A DNA stretch of 64,000 bases from positions 1-64,000 of the forward strand of contig NZ_BTPM01000002.1 in assembly GCF_036245475.1 (NCBI RefSeq), read 5' to 3'. This DNA is from Vibrio sp. 10N (GTDB lineage: Bacteria > Pseudomonadota > Gammaproteobacteria > Enterobacterales > Vibrionaceae). Shown piece by piece: positions 1-8,770 of this stretch (positions are counted from its first letter, which is position 1; every line of letters begins with the position of its first letter). The notes under the pieces are model-generated. The model searched no databases, was not told where the DNA came from, and was given only the letters and a program-made list of their open reading frames with translations. Position numbers and translations under genes: made by a program.

Positions 1-816
1 ATGAAAGTATCCTCAATATTTTTAGGCAGTTGTGTTCTGCTCGCGGGCTGTCAAAGTGCCGAAGTGATAGAACAGGTCGCGATTCACAACACGCCAGTTG
101 CACGTAATCAAACCGGCCTCAATGCTCTTGTGGCCAAAGTGCCAAGTGAGCACAAGTTTGTCATCAATCGCAATACTCAACAGTTCGATATCGATGGTGT
201 CACCAGCCCTGTGACGGCTGTGACGTTACCTAATACAGCCGGTGCTTTGGACATTACTGTGACCAGTATCATCGGAAAAACCGCGTTTGCACCATTTGTG
301 GCCATCATTCGAGAAGATGGGACGGTTGTCGATAGCTATCAATTTGAACAGTTTGAATATCAAAAGCCGCGTTTCCATTTGGGAAATCGTTTGACGCTCA
401 ACTTTGTGTTTTTCCCTATGGCGATGGACAGTGAGTTGACGTTAGTGGTGTACACCAAGCCTGAAATGATTGGCGACAGTGTCTCTGTGATTCATCCAGC
501 AAGGTTGGATGCGGAGGCCAGAGGCAATTACCTTCCTGAGGTGAAAGATATTGAGATCCCTTTTGCGCTGCAGGGCGAGGTAGAGATTGAGATAGATAGT
601 GCTCATCATCAACTGAATGTTGAACCTGAAGATAAAAAAGCGCGCTCAGTGACAGAACAAAGTGCTGCGTTTTACCGACAGGCAATTCAAGATGCCGTGA
701 AACAGAACGAGCTGCAAAAAGCGGTAAGCCTTCTTGAAGAGGCGGAATCTTTGGGTATTCCTGACGCTAGAGAAGTCTTTAATCAGTCAATCAATGACAA
801 TGCGACCGAAAACTAG
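1..816 (+). CDS. malM: MalM-family maltose operon lipoprotein
   Basis: This 271-residue protein begins with a lipoprotein signal (hydrophobic stretch then LLAGC, acylated Cys17), so the start at the window edge gives a complete protein. The body resembles MalM, the periplasmic protein encoded after lamB in enteric maltose operons: a beta-rich middle with the phrase DGVTSPVTAVTLP, and a C-terminal helical block (AIQDAVKQNELQKAVSLLEE) matching the MalM end. MalM's biochemical role is not settled; it is maltose-induced. Enteric MalM is about 306 residues and has a cleaved, non-lipoprotein signal, so this is a shorter lipoprotein version. lamB would be expected just upstream, outside the window. 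The frame ends in TAG and no strong terminator follows. Confidence 0.8.
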   Translation: MKVSSIFLGSCVLLAGCQSAEVIEQVAIHNTPVARNQTGLNALVAKVPSEHKFVINRNTQQFDIDGVTSPVTAVTLPNTAGALDITVTSIIGKTAFAPFVAIIREDGTVVDSYQFEQFEYQKPRFHLGNRLTLNFVFFPMAMDSELTLVVYTKPEMIGDSVSVIHPARLDAEARGNYLPEVKDIEIPFALQGEVEIEIDSAHHQLNVEPEDKKARSVTEQSAAFYRQAIQDAVKQNELQKAVSLLEEAESLGIPDAREVFNQSINDNATEN

Positions 817-921
817 CAAAAAGTTGTAAAACCGTGTGGCGGATCGTCAAACAGATTTAATTTATTGGCTTAGCTGCCGTTACTATAGAGAGTAACCGTT
901 ACCATAAAAGCCAATCAAATT

Positions 922-2100
922 ATGTCGACACTCACTATTGCTATCGGTGCCACTAGCCTATCTTTGCTGTTGGTATTCGTCTGGATGTTCTCCCTTTCAC
1001 TGCGCAAAAGGCGGATGGAGGAAGAGCGTCTTGCGCGAGAAGCTGCGTATCGACGAGCAATGGAAAAAGCCCGCTTGCAAGAGAGGCAAGACCGAGTCTT
1101 TAAAGCGGAGACGGGTCACGTGCCAACTATCCTCTATCTCGCTAAAGAGGCCGAGAGAAACAAGCCTAATGAAGCGCTGTATTGGTATCACAAAGGCGCT
1201 GAACTGGACAACATTACCTCCATGTACGGTATTGTCCGTTTGAGTGATAAAAAGCGGGAAGATCTGGTTTTACGTGAACAAGCGAATTATTGGCGCTTGT
1301 GCATTGCTGGAGCGGAAGGCGATGTTCATGCCAAATTTGAAGCGGCCAAAGCACAGATCTTTGGGCATGGCGTGGAGCGCAATATCCCCAGAGGCGTTGC
1401 CAAAGTTCAAGAGGTCGCGGAAGAGGGAAACCTAGAAGCTATTTTGTTTATGGGCGATTGGAGTATCTCTCCTGATAATCCTGTGCCATCACCCAAGCAA
1501 TCGACTCAATGGTTTGAGAAAGCGGCCGACAAGCAAAGTGAAGAGGGTATGACGAAGCTTGGACTTAACTACCTTAATGGTGTTGGGGTTGAGCAAGATA
1601 TACAGCGCGCGTGTTACTGGCTGGAGCGCGCAGCCGAAAAAGGCAACGTCGAAGCTATGTATTATGCGGGCGAAGCGTGGCGTGACGTAAAACCTAACGG
1701 CGCGTCAATAGCATACATCTGGCTGTTTATGTCTGCGTACATGGGGCATGAGCCAGCTAAGTCGGCTCGTGATGCGGTGGGCAGTACTTTGGGGGTTGAT
1801 TCTGTCGTTGGGCTGCAATCACTCGCCAAACCTGTTCTTAAAAAACTGCAATTTGGACCCGTGGTTAAGCATTCATTGATTCGTGCGCTTAACAAGCTCT
1901 ACAAACGAGACTTACCTCTTTTTGGCTTAGCGTTAGACAGTGAGCCATCAACCACAGCGGACTCTGAGGATGTTTCTTCATCGACGACCGAACAGAGTGA
2001 GACCGAGAGCGATACGGCAGCAACAAGCGAACAAGCGTCATCAGAGGATAATGCCCGCTCGTATAGTTACGCTAGTTATGAAACCCACTATTCACAATAG
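922..2100 (+). CDS. Membrane-anchored Sel1-repeat protein
   Basis: A 392-residue protein with one N-terminal transmembrane helix (about residues 5-26), then a charged Arg/Glu-rich linker, then Sel1-like repeats over about residues 125-290. The repeats show typical phrases such as YLNGVGVEQDIQRACYWLER and AAEKGNVEAMYYAGEAW. The last 50 residues are a low-complexity Ser/Thr/Glu tail. Sel1 repeats are alpha-alpha solenoids used for protein-protein contacts. The partner cannot be told from the sequence. Just upstream lies a palindromic GTAACCGTTAC (892-902) preceded by another GTTAC, possibly part of the promoter. No strong ribosome binding site is visible before the ATG. The specific function is unknown. 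Confidence 0.75.
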   Translation: MSTLTIAIGATSLSLLLVFVWMFSLSLRKRRMEEERLAREAAYRRAMEKARLQERQDRVFKAETGHVPTILYLAKEAERNKPNEALYWYHKGAELDNITSMYGIVRLSDKKREDLVLREQANYWRLCIAGAEGDVHAKFEAAKAQIFGHGVERNIPRGVAKVQEVAEEGNLEAILFMGDWSISPDNPVPSPKQSTQWFEKAADKQSEEGMTKLGLNYLNGVGVEQDIQRACYWLERAAEKGNVEAMYYAGEAWRDVKPNGASIAYIWLFMSAYMGHEPAKSARDAVGSTLGVDSVVGLQSLAKPVLKKLQFGPVVKHSLIRALNKLYKRDLPLFGLALDSEPSTTADSEDVSSSTTEQSETESDTAATSEQASSEDNARSYSYASYETHYSQ

Positions 2101-2236
2101 CGAACTTAACTAATCAAATATGGCCTTGCATACTGTCATTAATCGTTACAAATAATCATATGTGAACTTCTGTTCCATTATTGTTATCTTTATCTTTCAT
2201 TGATGTGGACTTCGATGGTTTTTTGGTCGATATCAG

Positions 2237-2252
2237 TGTGACCTACATCACT
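2237..2252 (+). promoter_or_regulatory. Probable CRP site upstream of kdgM-like porin
   Basis: The sequence TGTGA-cctaca-TCACT matches the CRP consensus TGTGA-N6-TCACA with one mismatch. It lies about 160 bases before the porin start, in a 310-base gap (2101-2411) that otherwise is A/T-rich and holds no gene. CRP activation of a carbohydrate porin is expected from enterobacterial kdgM. Binding is inferred. Confidence 0.55.
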
Positions 2253-2411
2253 CAATGTTTGCCTTTGACACTTTCATGACAAAAACAATGTTCAAAAAAA
2301 TATTCTGAGCTCAGTTTCAGTGTGAGCGACGAGGATGCTTGGCAGTGGCCTGGTCGTTTGCACATAAAATCCGTGCCATTTATGGCATTCCTGTTCTATA
2401 CGGAGCTTTTA

Positions 2412-3101
2412 ATGAAAACTTTTAAAATGACATTGGCAGCAGCGCTAGTTGCTGCAGTTGCACTTCCAGCAAGCGCAAACTACGTTGACGTTCGTGGTGC
2501 TTACAACACAGAAGCAAAAACTTATGAAAGCCGTGTTCGCGCGGGCATGGACTTTGCTGAAGACTGGCAAATCCACCTAGAAGGTACTCAAGGTCATAAC
2601 AAGAACGCATTCAGCCAAACTGACCACAAAGTAGCGGCGTTCGAAACTGAGCTAAACTACAACTACGCAATCAACGACAACGTAACCCTAACTCCAGGTT
2701 TCGTTTACTGGAACGGTACTAACCATTCTGAATACCGTCCTTACCTAAAAGCGACTTACGCTACAGGTAACTTCTACACGGCTGCACGTTACCGTTTCCA
2801 AGCGGCAACTGACGGTGTTGAGAACACAAACCAAGTTGACGCATGGGTTGGTTACAACGTTTCTGATTTCAACCTAGAATATAACCCAGCTTACATCGCG
2901 CAAAACAACGGCGGTAAGATCAACAGCGATCTTTCTCGTGCAGACAGCAAGTGGGAACACACGTTCCAAGTGAAATACACAGGCTTCGACACGTGGGCAC
3001 CTTACCTAGATTACCAAATCCTAGATAAGACTTACGTAAACCAAAACTTCGAAGTGAAGACTGAAAACCGTGTTCGTCTAGGTGTAACGTTCAACTTCTA
3101 A
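2412..3101 (+). CDS. KdgM-family oligogalacturonate-type porin
   Basis: About 229 residues from the ATG at 2412; the frame opens earlier (2322), but this ATG has a GGAG-like ribosome site and starts a clean signal peptide (MKTFKMTLAAALVAAVALPA, cleaved after ASA-N). The mature part opens with YVDVRGAYNTEAKTYESRVR, the hallmark N-terminus of the small 12-strand KdgM porins, has alternating amphipathic strands, and ends in Phe as outer-membrane barrels do. KdgM porins pass acidic oligosaccharides such as oligogalacturonates. In marine vibrios relatives may serve alginate or other uronates, so the substrate is open. Codon use is strongly biased, suggesting high expression. No pectate or alginate enzyme lies alongside. 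A terminator follows directly. Confidence 0.8.
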   Translation: MKTFKMTLAAALVAAVALPASANYVDVRGAYNTEAKTYESRVRAGMDFAEDWQIHLEGTQGHNKNAFSQTDHKVAAFETELNYNYAINDNVTLTPGFVYWNGTNHSEYRPYLKATYATGNFYTAARYRFQAATDGVENTNQVDAWVGYNVSDFNLEYNPAYIAQNNGGKINSDLSRADSKWEHTFQVKYTGFDTWAPYLDYQILDKTYVNQNFEVKTENRVRLGVTFNF

Positions 3102-3140
3102 TCTGCTTTGTGTGGATTTAAGTCAAAACGATTCTAATAA

Positions 3141-3170
3141 AAATGCCGCTCATGTTGAGCGGCATTTTTT
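3141..3170 (+). terminator. Rho-independent terminator of kdgM-like porin
   Basis: Stem AAATGCCGCT / AGCGGCATTT with a short loop followed by a T run. It lies 40 bases after the porin stop and just before the IS200-type element. Confidence 0.85.
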
Positions 3171-3185
3171 ATTTTCTAACCCTAA

Positions 3186-3206
3186 ACCACCTTCTAGGAA
3201 GGTGGT
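3186..3206 (+). repeat. IS200-type left-end hairpin
   Basis: Perfect 9-base arms ACCACCTTC / GAAGGTGGT with a TAG loop. In this superfamily such an imperfect or perfect subterminal hairpin is recognised by TnpA. Confidence 0.75.
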
Positions 3207-3209
3207 GAT

Positions 3210-3237
3210 CGTCCATTAGGGCTTTGCCCGAAGGACG
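3210..3237 (+). promoter_or_regulatory. Structured 5' leader of the IS200-type transposase
   Basis: Nested inverted repeat CGTCC...GGACG with an inner GGGC-ttt-GCCC. In characterised IS200 copies the tnpA leader folds to block read-through transcription and translation. This hairpin sits in the equivalent place, 50 bases before the transposase start. The regulatory role here is inferred from the family. Confidence 0.5.
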
Positions 3238-3290
3238 CTCATGTTCAAGATATCCAAGTTTGTAACCAGCAAATCAAGGAGAAAAAGAAC

Positions 3291-3737
3291 ATGAGCAGAT
3301 ATGAATCCGCTTCCCACGTATATTACAGGTGTCAGTACCACATAGTTTGGACACCGAAGTACCGACTCAAAATACTTAAGGGTAACTTGGGCAAAGAGCT
3401 GTACCGAAGTATCTACATCTACAGCAACATGAAGAACTGTAAGGTTGTAGAGTTGAACGTTCAAGTAGATCACGTCCATCTAGTCGTGAGAATGCCGCCA
3501 AGTTTGAGCATTTCAAAGTATATGGGATTTGTTAAAGGACGGACAGCGATAAGGTTGTTCGACAAATTTCCGTACCTAAGAAAGCAGAAGTTATGGGGCA
3601 ATAAGTTCTGGCAGCGTGGCTACTTTGTTGATTCGGTAGGAATGAACGAGGAAATAATCCGAAGATATGTCAGGCATCAAGATCGTGTGGGAAAGGAAGA
3701 GGAAGAGCGTCAGATGCATCTAGGGTTGAGTAACTAA
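3291..3737 (+). CDS. tnpA: IS200-type Y1 transposase TnpA
   Basis: A 148-residue single-strand transposase, the usual IS200 length. The N-terminus YYRCQYHIVWTPKYR is the family signature. The HuH metal motif is HVHL in the phrase VQVDHVHLVVRMPP. The catalytic tyrosine is most likely in IRRYVRHQ, after the conserved WQRGYFVDSVG. All key residues are present and the frame is intact, so the element may be active. Two hairpins (3744-3760 and 3770-3788) follow the stop; the first, GCCCCCT-tct-AGGGGGC, may end transcription and the second is the right end. A good AAGGAG ribosome site precedes the ATG but lies downstream of the leader hairpin. Confidence 0.9.
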   Translation: MSRYESASHVYYRCQYHIVWTPKYRLKILKGNLGKELYRSIYIYSNMKNCKVVELNVQVDHVHLVVRMPPSLSISKYMGFVKGRTAIRLFDKFPYLRKQKLWGNKFWQRGYFVDSVGMNEEIIRRYVRHQDRVGKEEEERQMHLGLSN

Positions 3738-3769
3738 AAGTTAGCCCCCTTCTAGGGGGCCATTCAAAG

Positions 3770-3788
3770 CCACCTGCTCTGCAGGTGG
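3770..3788 (+). repeat. IS200-type right-end hairpin
   Basis: Perfect 8-base arms CCACCTGC / GCAGGTGG with loop TCT, followed by T's and then the stop codon of the leftward LysR gene. It probably also acts as a terminator for rightward transcription. Confidence 0.7.
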
Positions 3789-3793
3789 ATTTT

Positions 3794-4732
3794 TTACTTT
3801 GATGCCTTAAGCTGCGACTCGATAAAACGCCTCAACCAACTGAGTGCAGAATTGCGTGCCATTTTGGTGGGCCACACCATGTAAGTATCAAAGGTTTTGG
3901 TTTCAAATGGGAAGGGTAGGGATTGAAGGTGAAACATGTCGCCGTATTGACGAAATAGCGTTTCTGGCACAACAGCGATTGCGTGAGACTGCGATACAGA
4001 AGGCAACATACCCAGTAACGATGAATGTTGGCTGAACACTCGTCTTGGGGGAAGCACGTCGCTGACTAACCATTCGACAAATGTGAGGTTGTCGCGGCGA
4101 ATGTTCAGAAGGACGTGGCTTTCGTCCATGTACCTCTGTTTGGTCATCTTACCGTCTTGTAATCTGGGGTGATTCTCGCTGCTAATACAAATCAATCCGT
4201 CACTGTGCAGCAGTTTAGATTGGAAAACACGGCTATCGGACGGGGCCACGTCAACCACTAAGTCGACTTTTTCCATACGTAAGTCTTCGTATATTCGAGC
4301 ATCGTTTGGAGGCAATTCCTTGAGTACGAGTGTGATGTTGGGATAGTCATCAAGCACATTTATGTGCTTGTGTAACCGTAGCAGAGCGGCTTCATGACAA
4401 TAGATAACGAAACGTCGTCGGCTCGACTTGGGATCAAAATTCGCTAACCCCTCGATGACTTTATCGATGCCGAGAATGTGCTCCTGAACATGTTCGTAAA
4501 GCTCCACGGCAAAGCGAGTAGGTTTGATGCCCCGTCCTGTACGGGTAAACAATTCATTCCCTACGGCCTCTTTGAGTCGGGCAAGCGCATTACTCACCGA
4601 TGATTGAGTTAAATCCAACTGCTCGGCAGATTTCGTGACGGACTGAGTTTCGTAAGTGGATACGAAGACGCGCAATAAGTTGAGGTCAAACTTCTTTCCG
4701 TTAGCTTTTCCACCTTGATTGCCTATTGTCAT
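3794..4732 (-). CDS. LysR-family transcriptional regulator
   Basis: A 312-residue LysR regulator: N-terminal winged helix-turn-helix at about residues 16-75 (DLNLLRVFVSTYETQSVTKS then AEQLDLTQSSVSNALARLKE), then a substrate-binding-like effector domain. The overall style is that of the LeuO/NodD-like branch (FTRTGRGIKPT). A good AGGAA ribosome site precedes the ATG. It starts only 33 bases after the end of the ABC-2 permease gene on the same strand, so it is probably the last gene of the export operon and may control it. The effector is unknown. The IS200-type element lies directly at its 3' end without truncating the normal LysR length. Confidence 0.85.
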   Translation of the reverse strand: MTIGNQGGKANGKKFDLNLLRVFVSTYETQSVTKSAEQLDLTQSSVSNALARLKEAVGNELFTRTGRGIKPTRFAVELYEHVQEHILGIDKVIEGLANFDPKSSRRRFVIYCHEAALLRLHKHINVLDDYPNITLVLKELPPNDARIYEDLRMEKVDLVVDVAPSDSRVFQSKLLHSDGLICISSENHPRLQDGKMTKQRYMDESHVLLNIRRDNLTFVEWLVSDVLPPRRVFSQHSSLLGMLPSVSQSHAIAVVPETLFRQYGDMFHLQSLPFPFETKTFDTYMVWPTKMARNSALSWLRRFIESQLKASK

Positions 4733-4765
4733 GTCGTTTCCTTGTATCCAATGTGTTGTGGGGAA

Positions 4766-5866
4766 TTAGTCCAAGTTCTTCTTAAATCTTAGTGCAGCGA
4801 TAACAATACCGATAAGTGTAAACCCTGCTAACCAAAGTGTATCTCGCCATACGTCTATTAAATCAGCGCCCCGTAAAATGATCCCCCGAATCATACGCAT
4901 AAAGTGGGTCGCAGGTAGTGCTTCGGCAATCCACTGAGCAGCGACAGGCATGGCTTCGTAAGGAAACATAAAGCCAGATAACAGGATCGAAGGAAGCAAG
5001 ATAAACACCGTCATTTGCATCGCTTGCAACTGGGTGTGGGCGATGGTCGAGATAACAAGTCCTAGGGTTAAACTGGCGGCGATAAACAAAAGGCTGCCAA
5101 GGAGTATTTGGCTGATTTGTCCGTTTATGGGCACACTGAAAATGAGATACCCCAAGCCCAAAATAATGAAAATTTGGATTAGGCCAATGAAGATGTAAGG
5201 TACGATCTTGCCAATCATGAGCTCAAGTGAATGGATGGGGGTCGTGATCAGCAACTCGAGGTTGCCTCGCTCGCGTTCGCGGACAATCGCCGCACTGGTG
5301 AACAAAATCATGGTCATGGTCAATATCACGCCAAGCAGTCCGGGTACGATGTTAACCGCAGAGCGTTGGCTTGGGTTATACAGTAATGTCGCCTCAAAGG
5401 TTTTGGGACGATTGGGGTGATAACCAGCAATTTCGAACTCGGCAATGGGCATGGTTTGCAGGGAAAGTAACGCCGCGCTTACCATGGTGTCTGAGCCGTC
5501 GACAAGCCACTGTCCGAGTATCTCTTGATGAGTGATACGTTGGGTAAGGTTTGTCGGTAATATCAATGCAGCGCGAACGACCCCTTCCCGAATCGCGGTT
5601 TCGGCCTCTTTAACGGTTGCATATTGGGCTTTAACATTGACTACCTGAGTGACTTTTACTGCTTCGACGATGATTCGACCTGGGGCGGACTCGCTCTTAT
5701 CGACGATGGCAACGGGAATATTACGCACGTCGGTATTCATGGCGAAGCCGAACAGCACCAGCTGGATCAGTGGGATCATGATCACCATGCCAAAGGTAAT
5801 GCGGTCTCTTGAAAGCTGGCGGATCTCTTTAATCATGATGGCGCTCATGCGCGTCAAACTTTTCAT
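4766..5866 (-). CDS. ABC-2 type export permease (YhhJ-like)
   Basis: A 366-residue inner-membrane permease of the ABC-2 family: one N-terminal transmembrane helix (after RDRITFGMVIMIPLIQLVLF), a large periplasmic domain of about 140 residues, then five C-terminal helices. The signature RERERGNLELLITTPIHSLE lies in the linker before the second helix. This is the YhhJ/YbhS/YbhR layout. It pairs with the ATPase encoded just before it; the two genes overlap by four bases (ATGA), implying translational coupling. Together with the lipoprotein adaptor they should form a tripartite drug or lipid exporter. Only one permease gene is present, whereas ybhFSR has two, so a homodimer is likely. Confidence 0.85.
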   Translation of the reverse strand: MKSLTRMSAIMIKEIRQLSRDRITFGMVIMIPLIQLVLFGFAMNTDVRNIPVAIVDKSESAPGRIIVEAVKVTQVVNVKAQYATVKEAETAIREGVVRAALILPTNLTQRITHQEILGQWLVDGSDTMVSAALLSLQTMPIAEFEIAGYHPNRPKTFEATLLYNPSQRSAVNIVPGLLGVILTMTMILFTSAAIVRERERGNLELLITTPIHSLELMIGKIVPYIFIGLIQIFIILGLGYLIFSVPINGQISQILLGSLLFIAASLTLGLVISTIAHTQLQAMQMTVFILLPSILLSGFMFPYEAMPVAAQWIAEALPATHFMRMIRGIILRGADLIDVWRDTLWLAGFTLIGIVIAALRFKKNLD

Positions 5867-6789
5867 TGTCGGCCTTCTCCTGTTACAGAGACAAACACAT
5901 CTTCAAGGCTAGGGCGAGCCGGTGTTAACTCGGCGTTTGATAGTTCGGGGAATGAGGTGGTGATCCACTTAATAGGGTCACGGACCTGTTGGTAAATGAG
6001 TACTCTCAGTCGAATTCCAAGTTGGGCTGCGGATCGGACTTCGGGACAATGAATCAGGCGCTCTTTGAGTGCTCTAAGGTTGGGTGCTTTCACTTCAATG
6101 ATGTTAACGCCCATGTTGTTCATGAGCGTTTCTGGTTCACCATCGGCGCGCATTTCTCCAGACTCCATGATTGCGAGGCGATGGCATCGCTCAGCCTCAT
6201 CCATATAATGGGTGGTGACCAATATCGTTGTGCCTTGATCGCTTAGATCAAAGAGTTGTTCCCAAAATTCACGGCGATTCTCAGGATCAACGGCGGATGT
6301 GGGCTCATCGAGAAAGAGTAATTCGGGTCTGTGCATCGTCGCAGAGGCTAATGAGAGGCGCTGCTTTTGCCCACCGCTCATGCCACCGACGCGTTGTTTT
6401 TGAAGGCTACTCAGGCCATAAATATCCATCTGCTCCGCGATGCGTTGTTTTAGCAGTGTTCTATCCAAGCCAAAAATCTGGCCGATAAACTGAAGGTTTT
6501 CTAGAACGGTTAAGTCATCGTAGAGCGAGAACTTTTGCGTCATATAGCCAATTTTTAGTCTGAGTGCTTCCGATTGCTCAGGGATCGCTAGCCCCAAGAC
6601 ATTAACCTCGCCCTCGGTTGGTTTCAGTAGGCCCGTTAGCATTCGTATTGTGGTGGATTTGCCACATCCGTTTGGGCCTAAAAATCCGTAGATACTACTT
6701 TTAGGCACCGATAAGTTGATGCCGTTGATAGCGGTGAAATCGCCAAATTTTTTCACCAGATTGGTCGCAGCGACTGCAATGTCCGTCAT
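5863..6789 (-). CDS. ABC exporter ATP-binding protein
   Basis: A 308-residue ATPase with Walker A GPNGCGKST, signature GGMSGGQKQRLSLA, Walker B LLFLDEPTSAVD and switch histidine in VTTHYMDEAERC, followed by a C-terminal extension of about 70 residues typical of ABC-2 drug exporters. Some homologues (YhiH, YbhF) are double-ATPase fusions of about 580 to 900 residues; this is the single-domain form. Its start codon directly follows the stop of the adaptor gene, with no gap, and its stop overlaps the permease start. The three are clearly one operon, transcribed leftward. Confidence 0.9.
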   Translation of the reverse strand: MTDIAVAATNLVKKFGDFTAINGINLSVPKSSIYGFLGPNGCGKSTTIRMLTGLLKPTEGEVNVLGLAIPEQSEALRLKIGYMTQKFSLYDDLTVLENLQFIGQIFGLDRTLLKQRIAEQMDIYGLSSLQKQRVGGMSGGQKQRLSLASATMHRPELLFLDEPTSAVDPENRREFWEQLFDLSDQGTTILVTTHYMDEAERCHRLAIMESGEMRADGEPETLMNNMGVNIIEVKAPNLRALKERLIHCPEVRSAAQLGIRLRVLIYQQVRDPIKWITTSFPELSNAELTPARPSLEDVFVSVTGEGRQ

Positions 6790-7746
6790 TTATTTAAGTC
6801 CTTGCAGGTCAACTTGAGCAGGGACGCCACTAGGCAGATTCTCAGCACTTTCTGGGAGGTCTATTTCAGCCAGATACATCAATCGAGAGCGTTCATCTTC
6901 TGTCAGAGCATAGTAAGGCGTAAATGAGGGATCCGTCGCCACCCAGCGCACAGTGCCGGATAGTACCTCTTCAAGACCGTCAACATGGACATTGACTTGC
7001 AACCCAGGGACGAAGTTTACCCTCACAGAAGAAGGCACATACACGCGGGCATAAGGGATCCGATCGGCGAGAACAACCGCCACAAAAGCGCCAACGGAGA
7101 CGCGCTCGCCTAAGTTGTAAGGAAGGCTATCTAACACGCCATCTCGAGTTGCGACGATAGTGAGTTCGTCAAGTTGCTGAGTTTGCAGAGCAACGTCGGC
7201 CGTTGCGGCGGCAAGTGCTGCCTCAGCTTGGGTAATGTCTTCTGGCCGTGAGCCTGCAGTGAGTTTAGAGAACTCTTCGTTGGCTGAGTTGAGCTCTGCC
7301 CGCGCGGTGTCACGACTTGCTATGGCTTGGTCTTTTTGTGATTGGCTGGCGAGTTTTTTTCTTACTAACTCTGAAGCTCGAGAATAGTTTTTCTGAGCCT
7401 CGGTGAGTTTTGCTTGTGCCATATCGACGCGTGCTTTGGCAGCTGCTATATCTTCGGGCCTTTCACCGTTAGTTAAGCGGAGTAAGTAAGCACTGGCTTT
7501 CGCTTCTTCGGCAATTGCGTGAGCGAGTATGGCTTCTTGGCGTTTGGTATCCAGGCGAACAAGCACATCCCCCGTTTTGACACGCGTGCCTTCTCGTACT
7601 GGTAGCTCACGGATGATTTCACTTGCTGTGGATGAAAAAGAGATTCGGTCTCTTTCTAAAGTCCCTAATGCTTTGCCGTTATCTTCGTTTTGGCAGCCAA
7701 GCAGTGCGAGTGCGAGAGGAATAATGACTAGCAGTGAACGTCTCAT
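6790..7746 (-). CDS. HlyD-family membrane fusion lipoprotein of the ABC exporter
   Basis: 318 residues from the ATG at 7746, which has an AAGGG ribosome site at good distance; a TTG two codons earlier is possible. A lipobox LALALLGC shows it is an outer-leaflet inner-membrane or outer-membrane lipoprotein rather than a transmembrane-anchored adaptor. It has the lipoyl half-motifs around a long coiled-coil hairpin (about residues 85-175, with repeated phrases ERPEDIAAAKARVDMAQAKL and SRPEDITQAEAALAAATADV), then a beta-barrel domain. This matches the YhiI/YbhG adaptors that link an ABC permease to a TolC-type channel. It is the first gene of the operon. No outer-membrane channel gene is alongside, so TolC would be supplied from elsewhere. 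Confidence 0.85.
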   Translation of the reverse strand: MRRSLLVIIPLALALLGCQNEDNGKALGTLERDRISFSSTASEIIRELPVREGTRVKTGDVLVRLDTKRQEAILAHAIAEEAKASAYLLRLTNGERPEDIAAAKARVDMAQAKLTEAQKNYSRASELVRKKLASQSQKDQAIASRDTARAELNSANEEFSKLTAGSRPEDITQAEAALAAATADVALQTQQLDELTIVATRDGVLDSLPYNLGERVSVGAFVAVVLADRIPYARVYVPSSVRVNFVPGLQVNVHVDGLEEVLSGTVRWVATDPSFTPYYALTEDERSRLMYLAEIDLPESAENLPSGVPAQVDLQGLK

Positions 7747-7816
7747 ACACAACCCTTCTAACGGATATCTACTATCAATATTAGAAGGGCGGCAGCGATT
7801 TTCTAGCTGAATTTCA

Positions 7817-8722
7817 TCAAGTTATGAAGTCAAGTAGCTTTTGGGCAATTCGATGACTGGAAAGGTTTCTTTCGATTAATTTCGTATCTAACTTGCCTGC
7901 GGTGACCACTTGTTTCCACTCGTCGAACATGCCATGAAATCCTTTGCTTGCCAGCATAGGGGTCCAATCTTTAAGTTGCAGTTGGTCGACATTGTTACCC
8001 TGGTAGCGCTCTCCACTCACAAAGGAGTCGAATCGATAAGCTCGGTCGTCATGGCAACTGCTAATGACTTCTTGGGTGATGCCAAACTGTCGATTCATAG
8101 AGGCCTCGAAGATGGCACCATGATGCTGCCACTTGATGTCGATACGCGCCAGTTTGCCAGCTTCCATCTGATGATGAACATCTATGTCCTCAAACTGAAT
8201 GTCGCCATGGATATTGATGCTATCCAGTGGATGAATGAAGTCATCAAACAGGAAGGTTTTGACGTCACCGGGCTGGGCGTAACGATGTTTTTCCCAACGT
8301 AATGAGCGCAGCGAAGCGGTATCAGACAAGCTGTGCTGTTGAATCAACGGCAAATGGCGTCGGTTGAAACCCACATAGAGCGGAACTTGTTTCTGCTCTG
8401 CTAAGTGATACAGCGCTTCGCACTCTTGGTAGCTGTCCGCCAAGGGTTTATCAACAAAGGTAGCAACGCCATGTTCAAGGAAAAAACGAGCAATCTCAGG
8501 GTGGATAGAGGTCGCGGCATGGATCATGACGGCATCCGGCTGAAAATTGAGTACCGCCTGATAATGGGTCGTAGTCTCCGTCACGCGATATTGACGGGCT
8601 AAAGCATTAAGGGTGCCGGGATCTCGGGTGCAGAATATCGGTTGGATATCCGACTGAGAGGTGGTGAATGGCAGATAGGCTTTTTGGGCGATATCACCTA
8701 ACCCAATGTGTGCAATTTTCAA
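7817..8722 (-). CDS. Gfo/Idh/MocA-family oxidoreductase, MviM/YceM-like
   Basis: A 301-residue NAD(P)-dependent oxidoreductase. The N-terminal Rossmann motif is IAHIGLGDIAQKAYLP, and the EKP-type catalytic motif appears as VDKPLADSY, followed by VGFNRRHLPL. These phrases closely match E. coli MviM (YceM). The reading starts at a TTG with a GAGG ribosome site 8 bases before it; no ATG precedes the Rossmann motif, so the unusual start is well supported. The substrate is unknown; the old virulence-factor name of MviM comes from its neighbourhood in Salmonella and says little about chemistry. It stands alone, with a pair of 13-base direct repeats in its promoter region. Confidence 0.8.
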   Translation of the reverse strand: MKIAHIGLGDIAQKAYLPFTTSQSDIQPIFCTRDPGTLNALARQYRVTETTTHYQAVLNFQPDAVMIHAATSIHPEIARFFLEHGVATFVDKPLADSYQECEALYHLAEQKQVPLYVGFNRRHLPLIQQHSLSDTASLRSLRWEKHRYAQPGDVKTFLFDDFIHPLDSINIHGDIQFEDIDVHHQMEAGKLARIDIKWQHHGAIFEASMNRQFGITQEVISSCHDDRAYRFDSFVSGERYQGNNVDQLQLKDWTPMLASKGFHGMFDEWKQVVTAGKLDTKLIERNLSSHRIAQKLLDFIT

Positions 8723-8770
8723 TATAAGCCTCGGAATTGATTGTATTTTCGATAATGTACGCAGCCATTA

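Larger units (their letters stand above)
3181..3793 (+). mobile_element. IS200-type insertion sequence (IS200/IS605 superfamily)
   Basis: An element of about 610 bases with a single Y1 transposase gene, subterminal hairpins at both ends (3186-3206 and 3770-3788) and no terminal inverted repeats, the architecture of IS200-group elements that move as single-stranded DNA. No tnpB/IscB accessory gene is present. The exact boundaries are uncertain because these elements make no target duplication. The right end abuts the last codons of the LysR gene: the TAA of that gene lies at 3794-3796. The insertion falls in the convergent gap between the porin terminator and the LysR gene and breaks neither. 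Confidence 0.85.

Noticed and set aside
7910..8302. Open frame of 130 codons on the plus strand
   Set aside because: It is antisense to the MviM-like gene, which has clear Rossmann and catalytic motifs.
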